The notes beneath the pieces were generated by a model. That model made no database searches. It was not told the origin of the DNA and worked only from the letters and a program-made list of their open reading frames with translations. From Rhodococcus oxybenzonivorans (GTDB taxonomy: Bacteria > Actinomycetota > Actinomycetes > Mycobacteriales > Mycobacteriaceae), in assembly GCF_003130705.1 (NCBI RefSeq), contig NZ_CP021354.1, forward strand, positions 2,604,001 to 2,668,000: 64,000 bases of DNA, written 5' to 3'. Shown one piece after another: positions 16,641-27,617 of the stretch (the stretch's first letter is position 1; each line of letters starts with the position of its first letter). Position numbers and translations under genes: made by a program.

Positions 16641-18137
16641 GTGGCCGAGGATCTGGAACTCGATCGGTTGCGGGGTCGTGCGGTACTCGTCGCGGGGGCG
16701 GGGATCTCGGGCCGGGCGACGATCGAACCGCTCCGTGAACTCGGAGCCCTCGTCACCGTCACCGATTCGAATGCCGACGCCCTTGCCGAATGCGCGAGGC
16801 TCGGCGCAGCCACCGTGCCCATCGACGACCTCCTCGCCGACCGCGAACGTGTCCGTGACTTCGCACTGGTGGTGACCAGCCCCGGTTTCCGTCCCGACGC
16901 ACCGCTGCTCTCGGCTGCCGCCGGAGACGGCATCCCCATCTGGGGAGATATCGAACTCTCCTGGCACGTGGACCGATCGGGACTCTACGGCCCGCCCCGC
17001 CGATGGTTGGTGGTTACCGGGACCAACGGAAAGACGACCACGACCTCGATGCTGCAGTCGATCCTGTCGGCGGCAAAGGTGCCCAGCGCAGCCTGCGGGA
17101 ACATCGGACTTCCGGTCCTCGAGGCCTTACGCCAGACGTCTCCTCGGCCCGAAGTGCTGGCGGTGGAACTCTCGTCGTTCCAACTGCACTGGGCACCGTC
17201 CGTTCGGCCGGCGGCCGGGGCCGTCCTGAACATCGCCGAGGACCACCTCGACTGGCACGGCGGTATGCAGTCGTACATCGACGCGAAGGCGCGAGCGTTG
17301 ACCGGCAATGTCGCAGTACTGGGTCTCGACGACGACGTGGCAGCGTCCCTCGCATCCTCCTCACCCGCCGAACGCACGGTGGGCTTCCGAGTGGGGATCC
17401 CGGGGCCGGGGGAGTTGGGGATCGAAAACGGCCACCTGGTGGATCGGGCGTTCGCCGACGGACTGCGGCTGGCCCCGGCGGAGGGGATTACCCCGTCCGG
17501 TCCTGCGGGATTGATGGATGCGCTCGCTGCGGCAGCGCTCGCGCGCGCCGCGGGGGTGGGGCCCGAGGCCGTGGCCCGCGGTCTGGCGAGTTACGTCGTC
17601 GGCCCGCACCGCGGTGCACGCGTTGCCGAGATCGGCGGGGTCACCTTCGTCGACGACTCGAAGGCCACCAACCCGCACGCGGCCGGGCCGTCGATTCTCG
17701 CGCACCAACGCGTGGTGTGGATCGCCGGCGGCCTCCTCAAAGGCGCCCAGGTCGACGACCTGATCGTCGAGGTGGCCGACCGCCTGACCGGAGTCGTGCT
17801 ACTCGGGCGTGACGCCACCCACATCGCCGAGTCGCTTGCGCGACACGCCCCCGAGGTTCCCGTGGTCAGTGTCGAAACGGGAGACGATGCTGGAGTGAGT
17901 GCTGTTGCTCGAGCCGCGACCCGACGGGTGGTTCTGCCGCCCGGTACCGACAGCGACGCGGTCATGGCAGCCGTCGTGCGTGAGGCGGCTGCCCTGGCGA
18001 CGGCGGGTGACGCCGTCGTACTGGCTCCTGCCGCGGCTTCGCTCGACATGTTCGACAGCTACGGTCATCGAGGTAGGAGCTTCGCCGACGCGGTCGGTCG
18101 GCTGCGTGCATCGGACATTACCGGGCAGCCGCGATGA
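16641..18137 (+). CDS. murD: UDP-MurNAc-L-alanine:D-glutamate ligase MurD
   Basis: A 498-aa Mur ligase that adds D-Glu to UDP-MurNAc-L-Ala. It has an N-terminal Rossmann domain starting [17 protein letters not shown], the ATP loop [17 protein letters not shown] near residue 118, ELSSFQL near 178, [12 protein letters not shown] near 198, and [12 protein letters not shown] near 342. GTG 16641 lies 4 bp after mraY. The stop overlaps ftsW as ATGA. Length is slightly above the E. coli enzyme (438 aa), as in other mycolata. Confidence 0.95.
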   Translation: MAEDLELDRLRGRAVLVAGAGISGRATIEPLRELGALVTVTDSNADALAECARLGAATVPIDDLLADRERVRDFALVVTSPGFRPDAPLLSAAAGDGIPIWGDIELSWHVDRSGLYGPPRRWLVVTGTNGKTTTTSMLQSILSAAKVPSAACGNIGLPVLEALRQTSPRPEVLAVELSSFQLHWAPSVRPAAGAVLNIAEDHLDWHGGMQSYIDAKARALTGNVAVLGLDDDVAASLASSSPAERTVGFRVGIPGPGELGIENGHLVDRAFADGLRLAPAEGITPSGPAGLMDALAAAALARAAGVGPEAVARGLASYVVGPHRGARVAEIGGVTFVDDSKATNPHAAGPSILAHQRVVWIAGGLLKGAQVDDLIVEVADRLTGVVLLGRDATHIAESLARHAPEVPVVSVETGDDAGVSAVARAATRRVVLPPGTDSDAVMAAVVREAAALATAGDAVVLAPAAASLDMFDSYGHRGRSFADAVGRLRASDITGQPR

Positions 18138-19801
18138 CGTCGGCCGATCCGCGCCCACGCCGGGTTCCCGACGCGCAGCGCAGCCGTGGGGCCGACGCGC
18201 AGCGCAGCCGTGTGGCCAACGCGCAGCGGGGCCGCGGTGGTGAACGGGGTCGCGGTGACGCACCTCGGGGCCGTGCCGGTGATGCGGGACGACCTCGCTC
18301 TCCCGAAGGTCCGCGTTCGCAGGACGGTTCTCCGCGTTCGGCTACGCCCCGCCGCCCGCCGCAGGGTTCGCGAACCCGCACGGCGCCGCCGCGCGCTCCC
18401 CGCACCCGGATCGGTGCGTGGCTGGCCAGACCACTGGCGTCGTTCCACCTCGTCGTAACCATCGCGTTTCTGCTCACGGTGCTGGGGCTGGTGATGGTCT
18501 TGTCGTCGTCGAGCGTCGAGGCGTATGCCAACGACGGCTCGGCCTACACGCTGTTCACCCGGCAGACGATCTTCGCAGGCGTCGGCATGATCCTGTTCTT
18601 CGTCGCGTTGCGCATCCCGGTACGGGTGATGCGCGCGCTGTCCTTTCCCGCCTTCGCGGCTACGATCGTTCTTCTGGTTCTGGTGCTCATACCCGGTATC
18701 GGAACGGTGTCGCAGGGCACCCGGGGATGGTTCGTCGTCGGCGGTGTGTCGCTGCAGCCGGCCGAGTTGACGAAGATCGCGCTCGCCATCTGGGGTGCGC
18801 ACATCCTGGCGTCACGCCGGAGCGACCTGGTCGGGATCCGCGACATGCTGGTCCCACTCGTTCCCGCGGCGCTGTTGGCGTTCGTGCTCATCATCTTGCA
18901 GCCCGACCTCGGAACGACGGTCTCGTTGGCCATCATCTTGATGGCATTGCTGTGGTTCGCAGGTCTGCCGCTCAAGTTGTTCCTGGGCATCGTGGGAACC
19001 GGTCTCGCCGGGGTGGTGGTTCTCGCTCTCACCGCGGGTTACCGTTCGGCGAGGGTCCGGGCCTTCTTCAATCCGGACGAGGATCCGCAGGGTATCGGTT
19101 ATCAGTCACGTCAGGCGATGTACTCGCTGGCCGACGGCGGAATTCTCGGGCGTGGACTGGGGCAGAGCCGCGCGAAGTGGAGTTATCTCCCCAACGCGCA
19201 CAACGACTTCATCTTCGCCATCATCGGTGAGGAACTGGGCTTCCTGGGTGGTGCCGCCGTGCTGGGGCTCTTCGGGTTGTTCGTGTACACGGGTCTGCGT
19301 ATCGCCGCACGATCGGCCGATCCCTTCCTGCGCTTGCTCACGGGTACGGCCACGGTGTGGATCACCGGTCAGGCATTCATCAATGTGGGGTACGTCATCG
19401 GGCTGCTCCCCGTCACCGGACTGCAGTTGCCGCTCGTGTCCGCCGGGGGAACGTCGACGGCCACCACGCTGTTCATGTTCGGCGTGGTGGCGAATGCGGC
19501 CCGGCACGAGCCGGAGGCGGTAGCGGCGCTGCATTCGGGTCAGGACGGCCGTTTCGGGCGAATGCTGCGTCTTCCGAAGCCCGAGGCATATTCACCGGTG
19601 CGGGCGGACGCTGCCCGGGCGGAGGCGGTGCGACGCGCCGAGGCACGGCGGCAGGCCGGACGCGAGATGGCAGCCCGCACCCGGAGCATCACATACGACA
19701 AGGGCCGCGCGGAACGCGGCAATGCCCGCACACCCGACCGCGGTGTGCGCCAGCAGCGAAGCTCGGGTGGCCGAGCAGGAGAGCGAGGATTTCGTAGGTG
19801 A
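18134..19801 (+). CDS. ftsW: Septal peptidoglycan glycosyltransferase FtsW (SEDS)
   Basis: A 555-aa SEDS-family glycosyltransferase that polymerises lipid II at the septum with PbpB. About ten transmembrane helices begin near residue 105. Family residues are [21 protein letters not shown] near 200, [13 protein letters not shown] near 258, and [23 protein letters not shown] near 322 (loop with the catalytic Asp), followed by [19 protein letters not shown] near 355. Both ends are extended: a ~95-residue Arg/Gly/Pro-rich N-terminus containing an 8-residue repeat (18170-18241), and a ~75-residue Arg/Ala-rich cytoplasmic tail. It overlaps murD and murG by 4 nt each. Confidence 0.94.
   Translation: MTSADPRPRRVPDAQRSRGADAQRSRVANAQRGRGGERGRGDAPRGRAGDAGRPRSPEGPRSQDGSPRSATPRRPPQGSRTRTAPPRAPRTRIGAWLARPLASFHLVVTIAFLLTVLGLVMVLSSSSVEAYANDGSAYTLFTRQTIFAGVGMILFFVALRIPVRVMRALSFPAFAATIVLLVLVLIPGIGTVSQGTRGWFVVGGVSLQPAELTKIALAIWGAHILASRRSDLVGIRDMLVPLVPAALLAFVLIILQPDLGTTVSLAIILMALLWFAGLPLKLFLGIVGTGLAGVVVLALTAGYRSARVRAFFNPDEDPQGIGYQSRQAMYSLADGGILGRGLGQSRAKWSYLPNAHNDFIFAIIGEELGFLGGAAVLGLFGLFVYTGLRIAARSADPFLRLLTGTATVWITGQAFINVGYVIGLLPVTGLQLPLVSAGGTSTATTLFMFGVVANAARHEPEAVAALHSGQDGRFGRMLRLPKPEAYSPVRADAARAEAVRRAEARRQAGREMAARTRSITYDKGRAERGNARTPDRGVRQQRSSGGRAGERGFRR
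18170..18241 (+). repeat. Three-copy 24-bp in-frame repeat in ftsW
   Basis: Three adjacent 24-bp units at 18170, 18194 and 18218 encode [16 protein letters not shown] and NAQRGRGG in the disordered cytoplasmic N-terminus of FtsW. The first two units are nearly identical, suggesting recent slippage or duplication. Confidence 0.85.
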
Positions 19802-20946
19802 GCGGCGAGAAGCCCACTCTGTCGGTGATCGTGGCCGGTGGTGGAACCGCCGGACACATCGAACCGGCTCTGGCGGTGGCCGATGCGATCAAGGCGATCG
19901 ACGGGGATGTGGTGGTGACGGCGCTGGGGACGGCGCGCGGTCTCGAAACCACTCTGGTTCCGGAGCGCGGTTATCCGCTGGAACTCATTCCGCCGGTGCC
20001 CCTTCCCCGTAAACCCACCCTCGACCTGCTGCGGCTCCCGCGCCGGGTGCTGCATTCGGTTCGTCGTACCCGTGCGGTGATGGACGAGACCGGGGCCGAC
20101 GTGATCGTCGGTTTCGGCGGTTACGTAGCTCTTCCGGCGTACCTGGCCGCGGGTGCCGGTCTATTGCGGCGGCGACGCAGAATCCCGATCGTGGTGCACG
20201 AGGCGAACGCGAGCGCGGGCATCGCCAACAAGATCGGCGCTCGCCGTGCAACACGGGTCCTCGCGGCGGTGGCGGGTTCCGGTGTGAAGGCGCGCGGCCG
20301 GGCGGAGGCCGAGATCGTCGGTATTCCGGTGCGGGCATCCATCACCGGTCTCGACCGGGCGGGGTTGCGCAGTAAGGCTCGGGCCCACTTCGGGCTTCCC
20401 GCCGAGGGACCGGTGCTGCTCGTGTTCGGTGGGTCGCAGGGTGCGCGGTCGCTCAACGAGGCGGTGTCGGGGGCGGCGGAGTCGCTCGCGGCGGCAGGGA
20501 TCGCCGTCCTGCACGCACACGGTCCGAAGAACACCCTGGACGTCCCCGACTCCGCAGGCGGTCCGCCCTACGTGGCGGTCCCGTACCTGTCGCGGATGGA
20601 TCTGGCGTATTCGGCTGCCGACGCGGTGATCTGCCGATCGGGTGCGATGACGGTCGCGGAGGTGTCGGCCGTGGGTCTCCCCGCGCTGTACGTGCCGTTG
20701 CCGCACGGCAACGGTGAGCAAGAACTCAATGCGCGGCCAGTCGTCGAAGCGGGAGGTGGAATGATTGTCCGTGACGGCGACCTGACCGCCGCCTTCGTCG
20801 CGGACACCGTGATCCCGCTGCTGCGCGACCCCGTGCGGCTCGCGGACATGGGGCGGCGCGCGGCGGGAGCGGGTCACCGTAGCGCAGCCGCCGAGGTTGC
20901 GCAGATTGTTCTCGACGTGGCCGCGCTGAAGAAGGAAACCCGATGA
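19798..20946 (+). CDS. murG: Lipid II synthase, UDP-GlcNAc transferase MurG
   Basis: A 382-aa GT-B glycosyltransferase (GT28). It adds GlcNAc to lipid I on the cytoplasmic membrane face, making lipid II. Motifs are [20 protein letters not shown] at residue 10 (G loop 1), [14 protein letters not shown] near 105, [16 protein letters not shown] near 135, [14 protein letters not shown] near 208, and the donor site [20 protein letters not shown] then [14 protein letters not shown] near 285-320. The GTG start overlaps ftsW as GTGA. It belongs to the unbroken dcw operon. Confidence 0.96.
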   Translation: MSGEKPTLSVIVAGGGTAGHIEPALAVADAIKAIDGDVVVTALGTARGLETTLVPERGYPLELIPPVPLPRKPTLDLLRLPRRVLHSVRRTRAVMDETGADVIVGFGGYVALPAYLAAGAGLLRRRRRIPIVVHEANASAGIANKIGARRATRVLAAVAGSGVKARGRAEAEIVGIPVRASITGLDRAGLRSKARAHFGLPAEGPVLLVFGGSQGARSLNEAVSGAAESLAAAGIAVLHAHGPKNTLDVPDSAGGPPYVAVPYLSRMDLAYSAADAVICRSGAMTVAEVSAVGLPALYVPLPHGNGEQELNARPVVEAGGGMIVRDGDLTAAFVADTVIPLLRDPVRLADMGRRAAGAGHRSAAAEVAQIVLDVAALKKETR

Positions 20947-22451
20947 CCGACCTGCCCGCGCACCTCGAACGTGTCCACATGGTGGGGATCGGTGGCGCCG
21001 GAATGTCCGGGATCGCCCGGATCCTGCTGGCCCGAGGGGGCCAGGTGTCCGGATCCGACGCCAAGGAGAGCCGCGGCGTGCTGGCCCTCCGCGCTCGCGG
21101 CGCGAACGTGCGCATCGGCCACGACGCCAGCGCACTCGATCTCTTGCCCGGTGGACCCACCGTGGTCGTCACCACGCACGCCGCCATCCCGAAGGACAAC
21201 CCGGAACTGGTCGAGGCCGCGCGGCGCGGCATCCCCGTGATCCTGCGCCCGGCGGTGCTCGCATCGTTGATGCAAGGTCACCGGACCCTGCTCGTGTCTG
21301 GCACCCACGGTAAGACCTCGACGACGTCTATGCTGGTGGTGGCGCTCCAGCATTGTGGTTACGACCCCTCTTTCGCGGTGGGCGGCGAGCTGAACGAAGC
21401 CGGGACCAACGCTCATCACGGCAGCGGTGACGTGTTCGTCGCCGAGGCCGACGAGAGTGACGGTTCGCTTCTCCAGTACGACCCCGATGTCGTCGTCGTC
21501 ACCAACGTCGAGGCCGACCATCTCGACTATTTCGGGAGCCCGGAGGCCTATACCCAGGTTTTCGACGATTTCGCCGATCGGCTGTCGCCCGGCGGGCTCC
21601 TCGTCACCTGTCTCGACGATCCCGGTTCGGCGGCGCTCGCGTCACGGGTGAGCGCGCGGAACCTCCCCGGTGTGCGAGTGGTCGGCTACGGCAGCGCAGA
21701 GTCGTCCGCCGCTCCGTTCGACTCCGTCGACGGGATCGAGGTCGGTGCCCGGCTGCTGAGTTTCGAGGCCAGAGATGTGGGGGGAGTGCTGCAGTTCCAG
21801 CTGGCCGGTGAGCGGAGTCCGCGGACCATCCGGATGGGTGTCCCAGGACGGCACATGGCACTCAACGCGCTGGCCGCACTTCTCGCTGCCCGCGAGGCCG
21901 GAGCCGACGTCGACGAGATACTCGAAGGAATCGCCGGTTTCGGCGGTGTACACCGCCGGTTCCAGTTCACCGGTCGTGAGCGTGGCGTTCGGGTGTTCGA
22001 CGACTATGCGCACCATCCCACCGAAGTACGTGCGGTGCTCGGCGCCGCCGCGGATCTGGTGCGCCAGCCGCACGAGGCGGATCGGCAAGAATCCGAGGAA
22101 TCGGTCCGCCGGGGCAAAGTGATCGTCGTGTTCCAGCCGCATCTCTATTCGCGGACAGCAACTTTCGCAGAAGAGTTCGGGCATGCTCTCGATCTCGCCG
22201 ACGAGGTCGTGGTGCTCGACGTGTACGGGGCGAGGGAGGAACCCATTCCCGGTGTCAGTGGCGCCCTGGTCGCACTGTCGGTGACCAAGCCGGTGCACTA
22301 TCAGCCCGACCTGTCGCAGGCGCCGCGTCAGGTGGCGGGGTTGGCAGAACCCGGTGACGTCGTGATCACGATGGGTGCCGGTGACGTCACGATGCTCGGA
22401 AACCAGATTCTCGACGCGCTGCGCGCGGCCCCACACAACGCCTCCCGATGA
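20943..22451 (+). CDS. murC: UDP-MurNAc:L-alanine ligase MurC
   Basis: A 502-aa Mur ligase that adds the first amino acid (L-Ala) to UDP-MurNAc. It has an N-terminal nucleotide domain [18 protein letters not shown], the ATP loop [18 protein letters not shown] near residue 118, [16 protein letters not shown] near 167, [10 protein letters not shown] near 188, and [13 protein letters not shown] near 350. The ATG overlaps murG and the stop overlaps ftsQ. A Glu/Arg-rich insertion ([19 protein letters not shown], about 375-393) interrupts the C-terminal domain just before [13 protein letters not shown]. Confidence 0.96.
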   Translation: MTDLPAHLERVHMVGIGGAGMSGIARILLARGGQVSGSDAKESRGVLALRARGANVRIGHDASALDLLPGGPTVVVTTHAAIPKDNPELVEAARRGIPVILRPAVLASLMQGHRTLLVSGTHGKTSTTSMLVVALQHCGYDPSFAVGGELNEAGTNAHHGSGDVFVAEADESDGSLLQYDPDVVVVTNVEADHLDYFGSPEAYTQVFDDFADRLSPGGLLVTCLDDPGSAALASRVSARNLPGVRVVGYGSAESSAAPFDSVDGIEVGARLLSFEARDVGGVLQFQLAGERSPRTIRMGVPGRHMALNALAALLAAREAGADVDEILEGIAGFGGVHRRFQFTGRERGVRVFDDYAHHPTEVRAVLGAAADLVRQPHEADRQESEESVRRGKVIVVFQPHLYSRTATFAEEFGHALDLADEVVVLDVYGAREEPIPGVSGALVALSVTKPVHYQPDLSQAPRQVAGLAEPGDVVITMGAGDVTMLGNQILDALRAAPHNASR

Positions 22452-23326
22452 GCCGGGAGCGCCGAGGTCGCCCGGAACGGCCGGATCGCCCGGTTCGCCG
22501 CGACACCCAGCGCAGTCCGCGGCCCGGTGGCGCGTCCGCACGGAGTTCCGGCACCAGGGCTGGGTCGCGCCGGACGCCGCCGGGCGGTGACCCGTCCACT
22601 CGCAGACCGCGCGGATCGGTCCCGGCCGCAGCATCTCCGGACGTGGAGCAGGAGCCTGGGCGGCCGTGGTATCGCAGGCCGGCGGTGACCGGTCTGATCG
22701 GTGTCGTGGTGGTCGTGGCGCTCGGTCTGGTGGCCTGGTTCACGCCGCTGTTGTCGGTGCGGTCCACCGATGTCGCGGGTGCCACGACCATTCCCGAGGA
22801 ACAGATTCGACAGGTACTCGCCGTGCCGCAGGGGCAGCCACTGCTGCGCGTCGACACCGTGGCGGCCGCGCAACGGGTCGCCGCGATCCCTAAGGTGGCT
22901 ACCGCCCGCGTGCAGAGAATGTATCCGTCCACCATTCGGGTGACGGTGACCGAACGCGTGCCGGTCGTGTTCGTCGATACTCCTGACGGCACGCATCTTC
23001 TGGACGCCGACGCTGTCGACTACGAGATCGCGCCACCGCCTCCCGGTGTTCCTCGCCTGGTCACTGACACTCCCGGGTGGGGCGATGCCAGTACCGCGGC
23101 TGCGCTCGAGGTGCTCGAGTCGATGCCGCCGCAATTGCGCGGGCAGGTGGGTGAGGTTGCGGCCAAATCCATTTCGGACATCTCGGTGACGCTGCTCGAC
23201 GGCCGCGTCGTGGTGTGGGGCGGCACGGAGAAGTCCGAACGCAAAGCGGCGGTCACCTTGCCCCTGCTGACTCAGCCCGGACAGACGTACGACGTGTCGA
23301 GTCCTGATCTCCCGACGGTGCGGTAG
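22448..23326 (+). CDS. ftsQ: Cell division protein FtsQ
   Basis: A 292-aa bitopic membrane protein. It has a long basic, disordered cytoplasmic N-terminus (1-75), one transmembrane helix about 79-98 ([19 protein letters not shown]), then an extracellular POTRA domain beginning [18 protein letters not shown] and a beta domain ([20 protein letters not shown]). It links FtsL/FtsB to the divisome. The ATG overlaps murC as ATGA. It is the last gene of the coupled series; 211 bp then separate it from ftsZ. Confidence 0.92.
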   Translation: MSRERRGRPERPDRPVRRDTQRSPRPGGASARSSGTRAGSRRTPPGGDPSTRRPRGSVPAAASPDVEQEPGRPWYRRPAVTGLIGVVVVVALGLVAWFTPLLSVRSTDVAGATTIPEEQIRQVLAVPQGQPLLRVDTVAAAQRVAAIPKVATARVQRMYPSTIRVTVTERVPVVFVDTPDGTHLLDADAVDYEIAPPPPGVPRLVTDTPGWGDASTAAALEVLESMPPQLRGQVGEVAAKSISDISVTLLDGRVVVWGGTEKSERKAAVTLPLLTQPGQTYDVSSPDLPTVR

Positions 23327-23445
23327 GGGAATGGAATTCGGAGGCGGCTGCCAGCGAGCGAGTTCGTCAAATAACTGGGCGAGTCTCGGCGCGCCTAATG
23401 GCGTATCCCGATGACGGTGCATAGCGTTTCGCTCTAGTCGAGCAC

Positions 23446-23469
23446 TTGACATAACCGTAACCCTATGGT
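23446..23469 (+). promoter_or_regulatory. Possible ftsZ promoter elements
   Basis: A perfect -35 hexamer TTGACA (23446-23451) and a -10-like TATGGT (23464-23469) occur upstream of ftsZ, but only 12 nt apart, too close to work as a pair. At least one probably belongs to a real ftsZ promoter, since the 211-bp gap interrupts the operon. The partner element is not clear. Confidence 0.3.
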
Positions 23470-23537
23470 TCAGGTTGAGAGTTTACCCGACTGATTTGTA
23501 CGAAAGCGTGATACACACTCATGGAAGGCGAGAGCCG

Positions 23538-24734
23538 ATGACGCCCCCGCACAACTACCTCGCCGTAATAAAGGTCGTCGGCATCGGCGGCGGCGGCGTG
23601 AACGCAGTCAACCGGATGATCGAGCAGGGACTCAAGGGAGTCGAGTTCATTGCCGTCAACACCGACGCGCAAGCGCTGCTGATGAGTGATGCCGACGTCA
23701 AGCTCGACGTCGGCCGCGAACTCACCCGCGGGCTCGGAGCCGGCGCGGATCCCGAAGTCGGCCGCAAGGCCGCAGAAGACCACAAGGACGAGATCGAGGA
23801 AGTGCTCAAGGGCGCCGACATGGTGTTCGTCACGGCCGGTGAGGGCGGCGGTACGGGTACCGGTGGCGCCCCCGTCGTCGCGAGTATCGCGCGCAAGCTC
23901 GGGGCCCTCACCGTCGGTGTGGTGACCCGGCCCTTCTCGTTCGAGGGAAAGCGTCGCGGCGGTCAGGCGGACACCGGCATCCAGTCGCTGCGCGAATCGT
24001 GCGACACCCTCATCGTCATTCCGAACGACCGCCTTCTCCAGCTCGGTGACGCCGCGGTGAGCCTCATGGATGCGTTCCGCAGCGCCGACGAGGTTCTCCT
24101 CAACGGTGTTCAGGGGATCACCGACCTCATCACCACCCCGGGTCTGATCAACGTCGACTTCGCCGACGTCAAGGGCGTCATGTCCGGGGCCGGTAGCGCG
24201 CTGATGGGCATAGGGTCCTCGCGCGGTGAGGGGCGTGCGATCAAGGCTGCCGAGTCCGCGATCAACTCACCTCTCCTCGAAGCATCGATGGAGGGTGCGC
24301 GCGGCGTCCTGCTGTCGATCGCGGGTGGCAGCGACCTCGGACTGTTCGAGATCAACGAGGCCGCCTCGCTCGTCCAGGAAGCGGCGCACATCGATGCCAA
24401 CATCATCTTCGGCACCGTGATCGACGACTCGCTGGGTGACGAGGTGCGGGTCACCGTCATCGCCGCCGGATTCGACGGCGGCACGCCGGCCCGTCGTCCG
24501 GTCGAGTCCACCGCCGCCGGCCGCAGCGCCATCGGGGCCGGACGCGCGGGTGAAGTGAACCAGGGCGCGGAGCCGCAGGGCGGTGAGCCGATGTCCGTGA
24601 CACGCGAGACGATCAGCTCGCACAGCGCGAGCAGTCTGCCTCCGTTGTCCGGAAACGGCTCTTCCCGGCCCGTGCCGGTGTCCGACGAGGAGGGCGAAGA
24701 CGACGTCGACGTGCCCTCCTTCATGCGTCGTTGA
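23538..24734 (+). CDS. ftsZ: Cell division GTPase FtsZ
   Basis: A 398-aa tubulin-like GTPase that forms the Z ring. Visible are [16 protein letters not shown] near residue 10, the tubulin signature [13 protein letters not shown] near 103, [11 protein letters not shown] near 135, NDRLLQL near 165, and a Pro/Gly/Ser-rich linker ending in the conserved C-terminal peptide [11 protein letters not shown], which binds SepF, FtsW and others. ATG 23538 is preceded by GGAAGGCGAG; a frame open from 23475 includes intergenic sequence and is not credible. It has its own upstream region, then overlaps pgeF by TTGA. Confidence 0.97.
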   Translation: MTPPHNYLAVIKVVGIGGGGVNAVNRMIEQGLKGVEFIAVNTDAQALLMSDADVKLDVGRELTRGLGAGADPEVGRKAAEDHKDEIEEVLKGADMVFVTAGEGGGTGTGGAPVVASIARKLGALTVGVVTRPFSFEGKRRGGQADTGIQSLRESCDTLIVIPNDRLLQLGDAAVSLMDAFRSADEVLLNGVQGITDLITTPGLINVDFADVKGVMSGAGSALMGIGSSRGEGRAIKAAESAINSPLLEASMEGARGVLLSIAGGSDLGLFEINEAASLVQEAAHIDANIIFGTVIDDSLGDEVRVTVIAAGFDGGTPARRPVESTAAGRSAIGAGRAGEVNQGAEPQGGEPMSVTRETISSHSASSLPPLSGNGSSRPVPVSDEEGEDDVDVPSFMRR

Positions 24735-25474
24735 CTTCGCCGTCGGGTCCCGGATTCCGGGTTCGCCGCGTCGTCACCGCACGTGCGGGTGGGCACTCCG
24801 TCGGACCGTACGAGTCCTTCAATCTGGGTGACCACGTGGGGGACGACCCCGGCGCGGTAGAGGCCAATCGTCGTCGGCTGGCCGACAAGATCGGTGTTCC
24901 GTTCGACCACCTGATCTGGATGGAACAGATTCACAGTCGCACGGTGACGGTGGTCGACAGACCTACCGATACGGCTGTGCCGGCAACCGACGCGTTGGTG
25001 ACCACGGTGCCGGGTTTGGCGCTGGCCACACTCAGCGCCGACTGTGTGCCCGTCCTGCTCTCCGACGAGGAGGCGGGCGTCATCGCGGCCGTGCACGCCG
25101 GACGGATCGGTGCACGCATCGGTATCGTCCCCCGGGTTCTCGAGGTGATGGTGGAGCAGGGCGCCCGGATCGGACGGATCGGTGCCTTCCTCGGCCCGGC
25201 CGCGAGTGGACGCCAGTACGAGGTTCCCGCCGCAATGCAGGCGGATGTCGAAAAGTACCTTCCCGGCAGTGCCACCCGCACGGTGAAGGGGACTCCCGGT
25301 CTCGACCTGCGGGCCGGCATCCGCAGGCAACTGCTCGACGCGGGAGTGTCGGGTGTCGCCGAGGATCCGCGCTGCACCATCGAGGACCGGACCCTCTTCA
25401 GTCATCGGCGGGAGGCACCGACCGGCCGGCTCGCAGCGGTTATCTGGATGGATACTGGGCAGGGCGGCAGGTAG
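24731..25474 (+). CDS. pgeF: PgeF/YlmD-type multicopper-like purine nucleoside phosphorylase family protein
   Basis: A 247-aa protein of the DUF152/laccase-domain family, regularly found after ftsZ (Rv2149c). Members act on purine nucleosides or edit peptidoglycan precursors (PgeF removes mis-incorporated L-Ser in E. coli). Metal ligands are visible: His in [12 protein letters not shown] near residue 72, Cys in [11 protein letters not shown] near 107, and His in [12 protein letters not shown] near 124. The usual HAGWRG reads HAGRIG here. The start is TTG 24731, overlapping the ftsZ stop as TTGA. The physiological substrate in actinobacteria is uncertain. Confidence 0.85.
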   Translation: MTSPSGPGFRVRRVVTARAGGHSVGPYESFNLGDHVGDDPGAVEANRRRLADKIGVPFDHLIWMEQIHSRTVTVVDRPTDTAVPATDALVTTVPGLALATLSADCVPVLLSDEEAGVIAAVHAGRIGARIGIVPRVLEVMVEQGARIGRIGAFLGPAASGRQYEVPAAMQADVEKYLPGSATRTVKGTPGLDLRAGIRRQLLDAGVSGVAEDPRCTIEDRTLFSHRREAPTGRLAAVIWMDTGQGGR

Positions 25475-25504
25475 GCGCGCGAGAGGGTGTGGGAGTTGAC
25501 GGCG

Positions 25505-26260
25505 ATGGATCGTGTTCCGGAGGCGAGCGGAGCGGGCGACCGTGTCGCTCAGATCTCGGGTGCGCTCGGGGCTGTCCGCGAGCGGTTGGATGCGGCGTGC
25601 CGTGCGGCGGGACGCGAACCCTCGGATGTGATGCTCCTCCCGGTCACCAAGTTTTTCCCGGAGTCCGATGCTCGCATCCTCTATGAACTCGGTTGCCGCG
25701 AGTTCGGTGAGTCGCGTGAGCAGGAAGCGACCGCGAAAATCGGCGAGTTCCGCGCCCGAGTTCCGGACCCGGCGGTGCGGTGGCACATGATCGGCCACCT
25801 GCAACGCAACAAGGCCCGGGCGATCGCCCAGTGGGCGTACGCAATTCACTCGGTGGACAGCGAGCGGCTGGTCGGCGCGCTCGGTAAGGCAGCGACCGCT
25901 GCCGTCGAGGCGGGAGAACGCACGGAGCCGCTCCGGGTGTTGCTCCAGGTCAGCCTCGACGGTGATCCCCAGCGCGGCGGCGCTGTGGTGGGCGACCTCG
26001 AAAGCCTTGCAGCGCAGGTTCGGTCGGCTCCACACCTCGAATTCCGGGGTTTGATGGCCGTCCCACCGATCGAGGCCGACCCGGATGCGGCATTCGAGGA
26101 GCTGCACAACATTCACGCCCGGTTGTGCGTGGAGCATCCCGATGCGACGGAGCTCTCAGCGGGGATGACGAATGATCTCGAGCACGCTGTCCGACACGGG
26201 TCGACGTGCGTGCGTGTCGGAACCGCTCTGTTGGGCGCGAGGCCTATAACCTCGAAATGA
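25505..26260 (+). CDS. YggS-family pyridoxal phosphate homeostasis protein
   Basis: About 251 aa. A single-domain PLP-binding TIM barrel like the N-terminal domain of alanine racemase. The PLP lysine lies in LLPVTKFFPESDA, followed by GCREFGESREQEA, WHMIGHLQRNKA, HSVDSERL, and LSAGMTNDLEHAVRHGSTCVRVGTALLG, all family hallmarks. It buffers PLP and affects amino-acid metabolism. ATG 25505 lies nine bases after GGGAG; GTG 25487 is an alternative. The genetic neighbourhood ftsZ-pgeF-yggS-sepF-yggT-wag31 is conserved across Gram-positives. Confidence 0.92.
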   Translation: MDRVPEASGAGDRVAQISGALGAVRERLDAACRAAGREPSDVMLLPVTKFFPESDARILYELGCREFGESREQEATAKIGEFRARVPDPAVRWHMIGHLQRNKARAIAQWAYAIHSVDSERLVGALGKAATAAVEAGERTEPLRVLLQVSLDGDPQRGGAVVGDLESLAAQVRSAPHLEFRGLMAVPPIEADPDAAFEELHNIHARLCVEHPDATELSAGMTNDLEHAVRHGSTCVRVGTALLGARPITSK

Positions 26261-26370
26261 TCGCCGAGGCGAGCCTCGATGGAAAGTCGGCTGGGTGATC
26301 GCCAACCCGTCCACACCGCTGCGACCGGTCGTAGCGAGATCCTGTCCGCCGCGCCAAGGAAGGTCGATCA

Positions 26371-27048
26371 ATGAGCAGTCTGCACAAGTTCAAGGCTTAC
26401 TTCGGCATGGTTCCCCTCGACGACTACGAGGACGAGTACCTGGACGAGCCGGAGCCTGCGCGCAGGCCTGCACGCCCGGTACGGGACGGTGGACGTGATC
26501 CGTATCTCGACCGCGACGACCGGGACTTCGCCGAGCCTGCGTTCAGCAAGGCGGCGTATGCCCCGGGTAGGCGCGACGATCTCGACGACGAGTTCGACCG
26601 CTACGAAGGCCCGCGGCACGCGTCGCGGGTCGAGCCTGTGGCTGTGCGTTCGGCGCGCCCCGGCGTGAGTGGGTCGGTCCGGGGGAGCACCCGCGGTGCG
26701 CTCGCTGTCGATACTCGATCCGAGCGGGTGGAAAGCCGCCGCGGACCTCTCTTCGACGAGGGCGGTCCGCTCTCGAAGATCACGACGCTGCGGCCCCGCG
26801 ACTACAGCGAGGCGCGCACCATCGGTGAGCGCTTCCGCGACGGCACCCCGGTCATCATGGACCTCGTGGAGATGAGCAACGCCGACGCGAAACGTCTCGT
26901 CGATTTCGCGGCGGGCCTGGCGTTCGCCTTGCGCGGCTCCTTCGACAAGGTGGCAACGAAGGTGTTCTTGCTCTCACCCGCCGACATCGACGTCTCGGCC
27001 GAGGAGCGCCGCCGGATCGCCGAGACGGGCTTCTACAGCCAGAAGTAG
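26371..27048 (+). CDS. sepF: Z-ring membrane anchor SepF
   Basis: A 225-aa protein. An amphipathic N-terminal membrane-targeting helix ([20 protein letters not shown]) is followed by a long acidic/Arg-rich linker (about 25-135) and a C-terminal SepF domain with [39 protein letters not shown] and [20 protein letters not shown]. It binds the FtsZ C-terminus and tethers it to the membrane; mycolata lack FtsA, so SepF is the main anchor. ATG 26371 follows AAGGAAGG at suitable spacing. A 110-bp gap separates it from yggS. Confidence 0.95.
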   Translation: MSSLHKFKAYFGMVPLDDYEDEYLDEPEPARRPARPVRDGGRDPYLDRDDRDFAEPAFSKAAYAPGRRDDLDDEFDRYEGPRHASRVEPVAVRSARPGVSGSVRGSTRGALAVDTRSERVESRRGPLFDEGGPLSKITTLRPRDYSEARTIGERFRDGTPVIMDLVEMSNADAKRLVDFAAGLAFALRGSFDKVATKVFLLSPADIDVSAEERRRIAETGFYSQK

Positions 27049-27212
27049 CACTGCGTTCAGCAGGATTGGCAGTGCGGGTCAGAGAAAACCGAAGGGCGAT
27101 CATCGGGATCAGGACGTTCGGACATCACGCGGGCTGCGATGGCTGAGGTACAGAGTGCCCTGGCCGGGCGGCCCGTTTTGATAGACCGAACTGTTTCAGG
27201 CAGAGTGAAGGT

Positions 27213-27515
27213 GTGGCCTTGTTCTCGGTGATCTATTTGATACTGTTCGTTTTCTGGCTGCTTCTCATCGGCAGAATCATCGTCGAGTTCGTACGGACCT
27301 TCGCTCGGGACTGGCGGCCGACCGGCGTCGTGGTCGTCATTCTCGAGGCGATATTTACGGTCACAGATCCGCCGGTCAAGCTGCTGCGGCGATTGATTCC
27401 CCCGATAAATCTGGGCGGGGTGCGGTTGGATCTATCCATCATGGTCTTGCTGTTCATCGTCTTCATCCTGATGTCGATCGTTCAGGGGCAAGCGCGTGCT
27501 ACGGGTCTGGTGTGA
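27213..27515 (+). CDS. YggT-family membrane protein
   Basis: A 100-aa protein with two hydrophobic blocks (about residues 3-25 and 78-95) flanking a conserved loop FTVTDPPVKLLRRLIPPINLGGVRLDLS, the YggT signature. Its function is unknown, but it is consistently located between sepF and divIVA and has been linked to division and osmotic tolerance. GTG 27213 is the start. It is followed by the wag31 promoter region, so it may be the last gene of its transcript. Confidence 0.9.
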   Translation: MALFSVIYLILFVFWLLLIGRIIVEFVRTFARDWRPTGVVVVILEAIFTVTDPPVKLLRRLIPPINLGGVRLDLSIMVLLFIVFILMSIVQGQARATGLV

Positions 27516-27529
27516 CAGAATGGACCCCA

Positions 27530-27558
27530 TTGATCCAGTGTTGGTTCACCGTTACGTA
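27530..27558 (+). promoter_or_regulatory. Candidate wag31 promoter
   Basis: TTGATC (27530-27535), 17-nt spacer, TACGTA (27553-27558), leaving about 50 nt of leader before the wag31 ATG. The hexamers are moderate matches. TGTAAC at 27567 with TTCACC at 27545 (16-nt spacer) is an alternative pair. Confidence 0.4.
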
Positions 27559-27617
27559 GACTGCGCTGTAACTGAATGCTTGCTAGACCGCCAAATGACG
27601 CGTGAAGGGATCCTTCC

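Noticed and set aside
23446..23469. TTGACA and TATGGT as a complete ftsZ promoter
   Set aside because: Spacing is 12 nt, too short for a sigma70 promoter; kept only as separate possible elements.
24110..26137. 675-codon minus-strand open frame opposite ftsZ, pgeF and yggS
   Set aside because: It spans three well-supported genes and has no similarity to any family.
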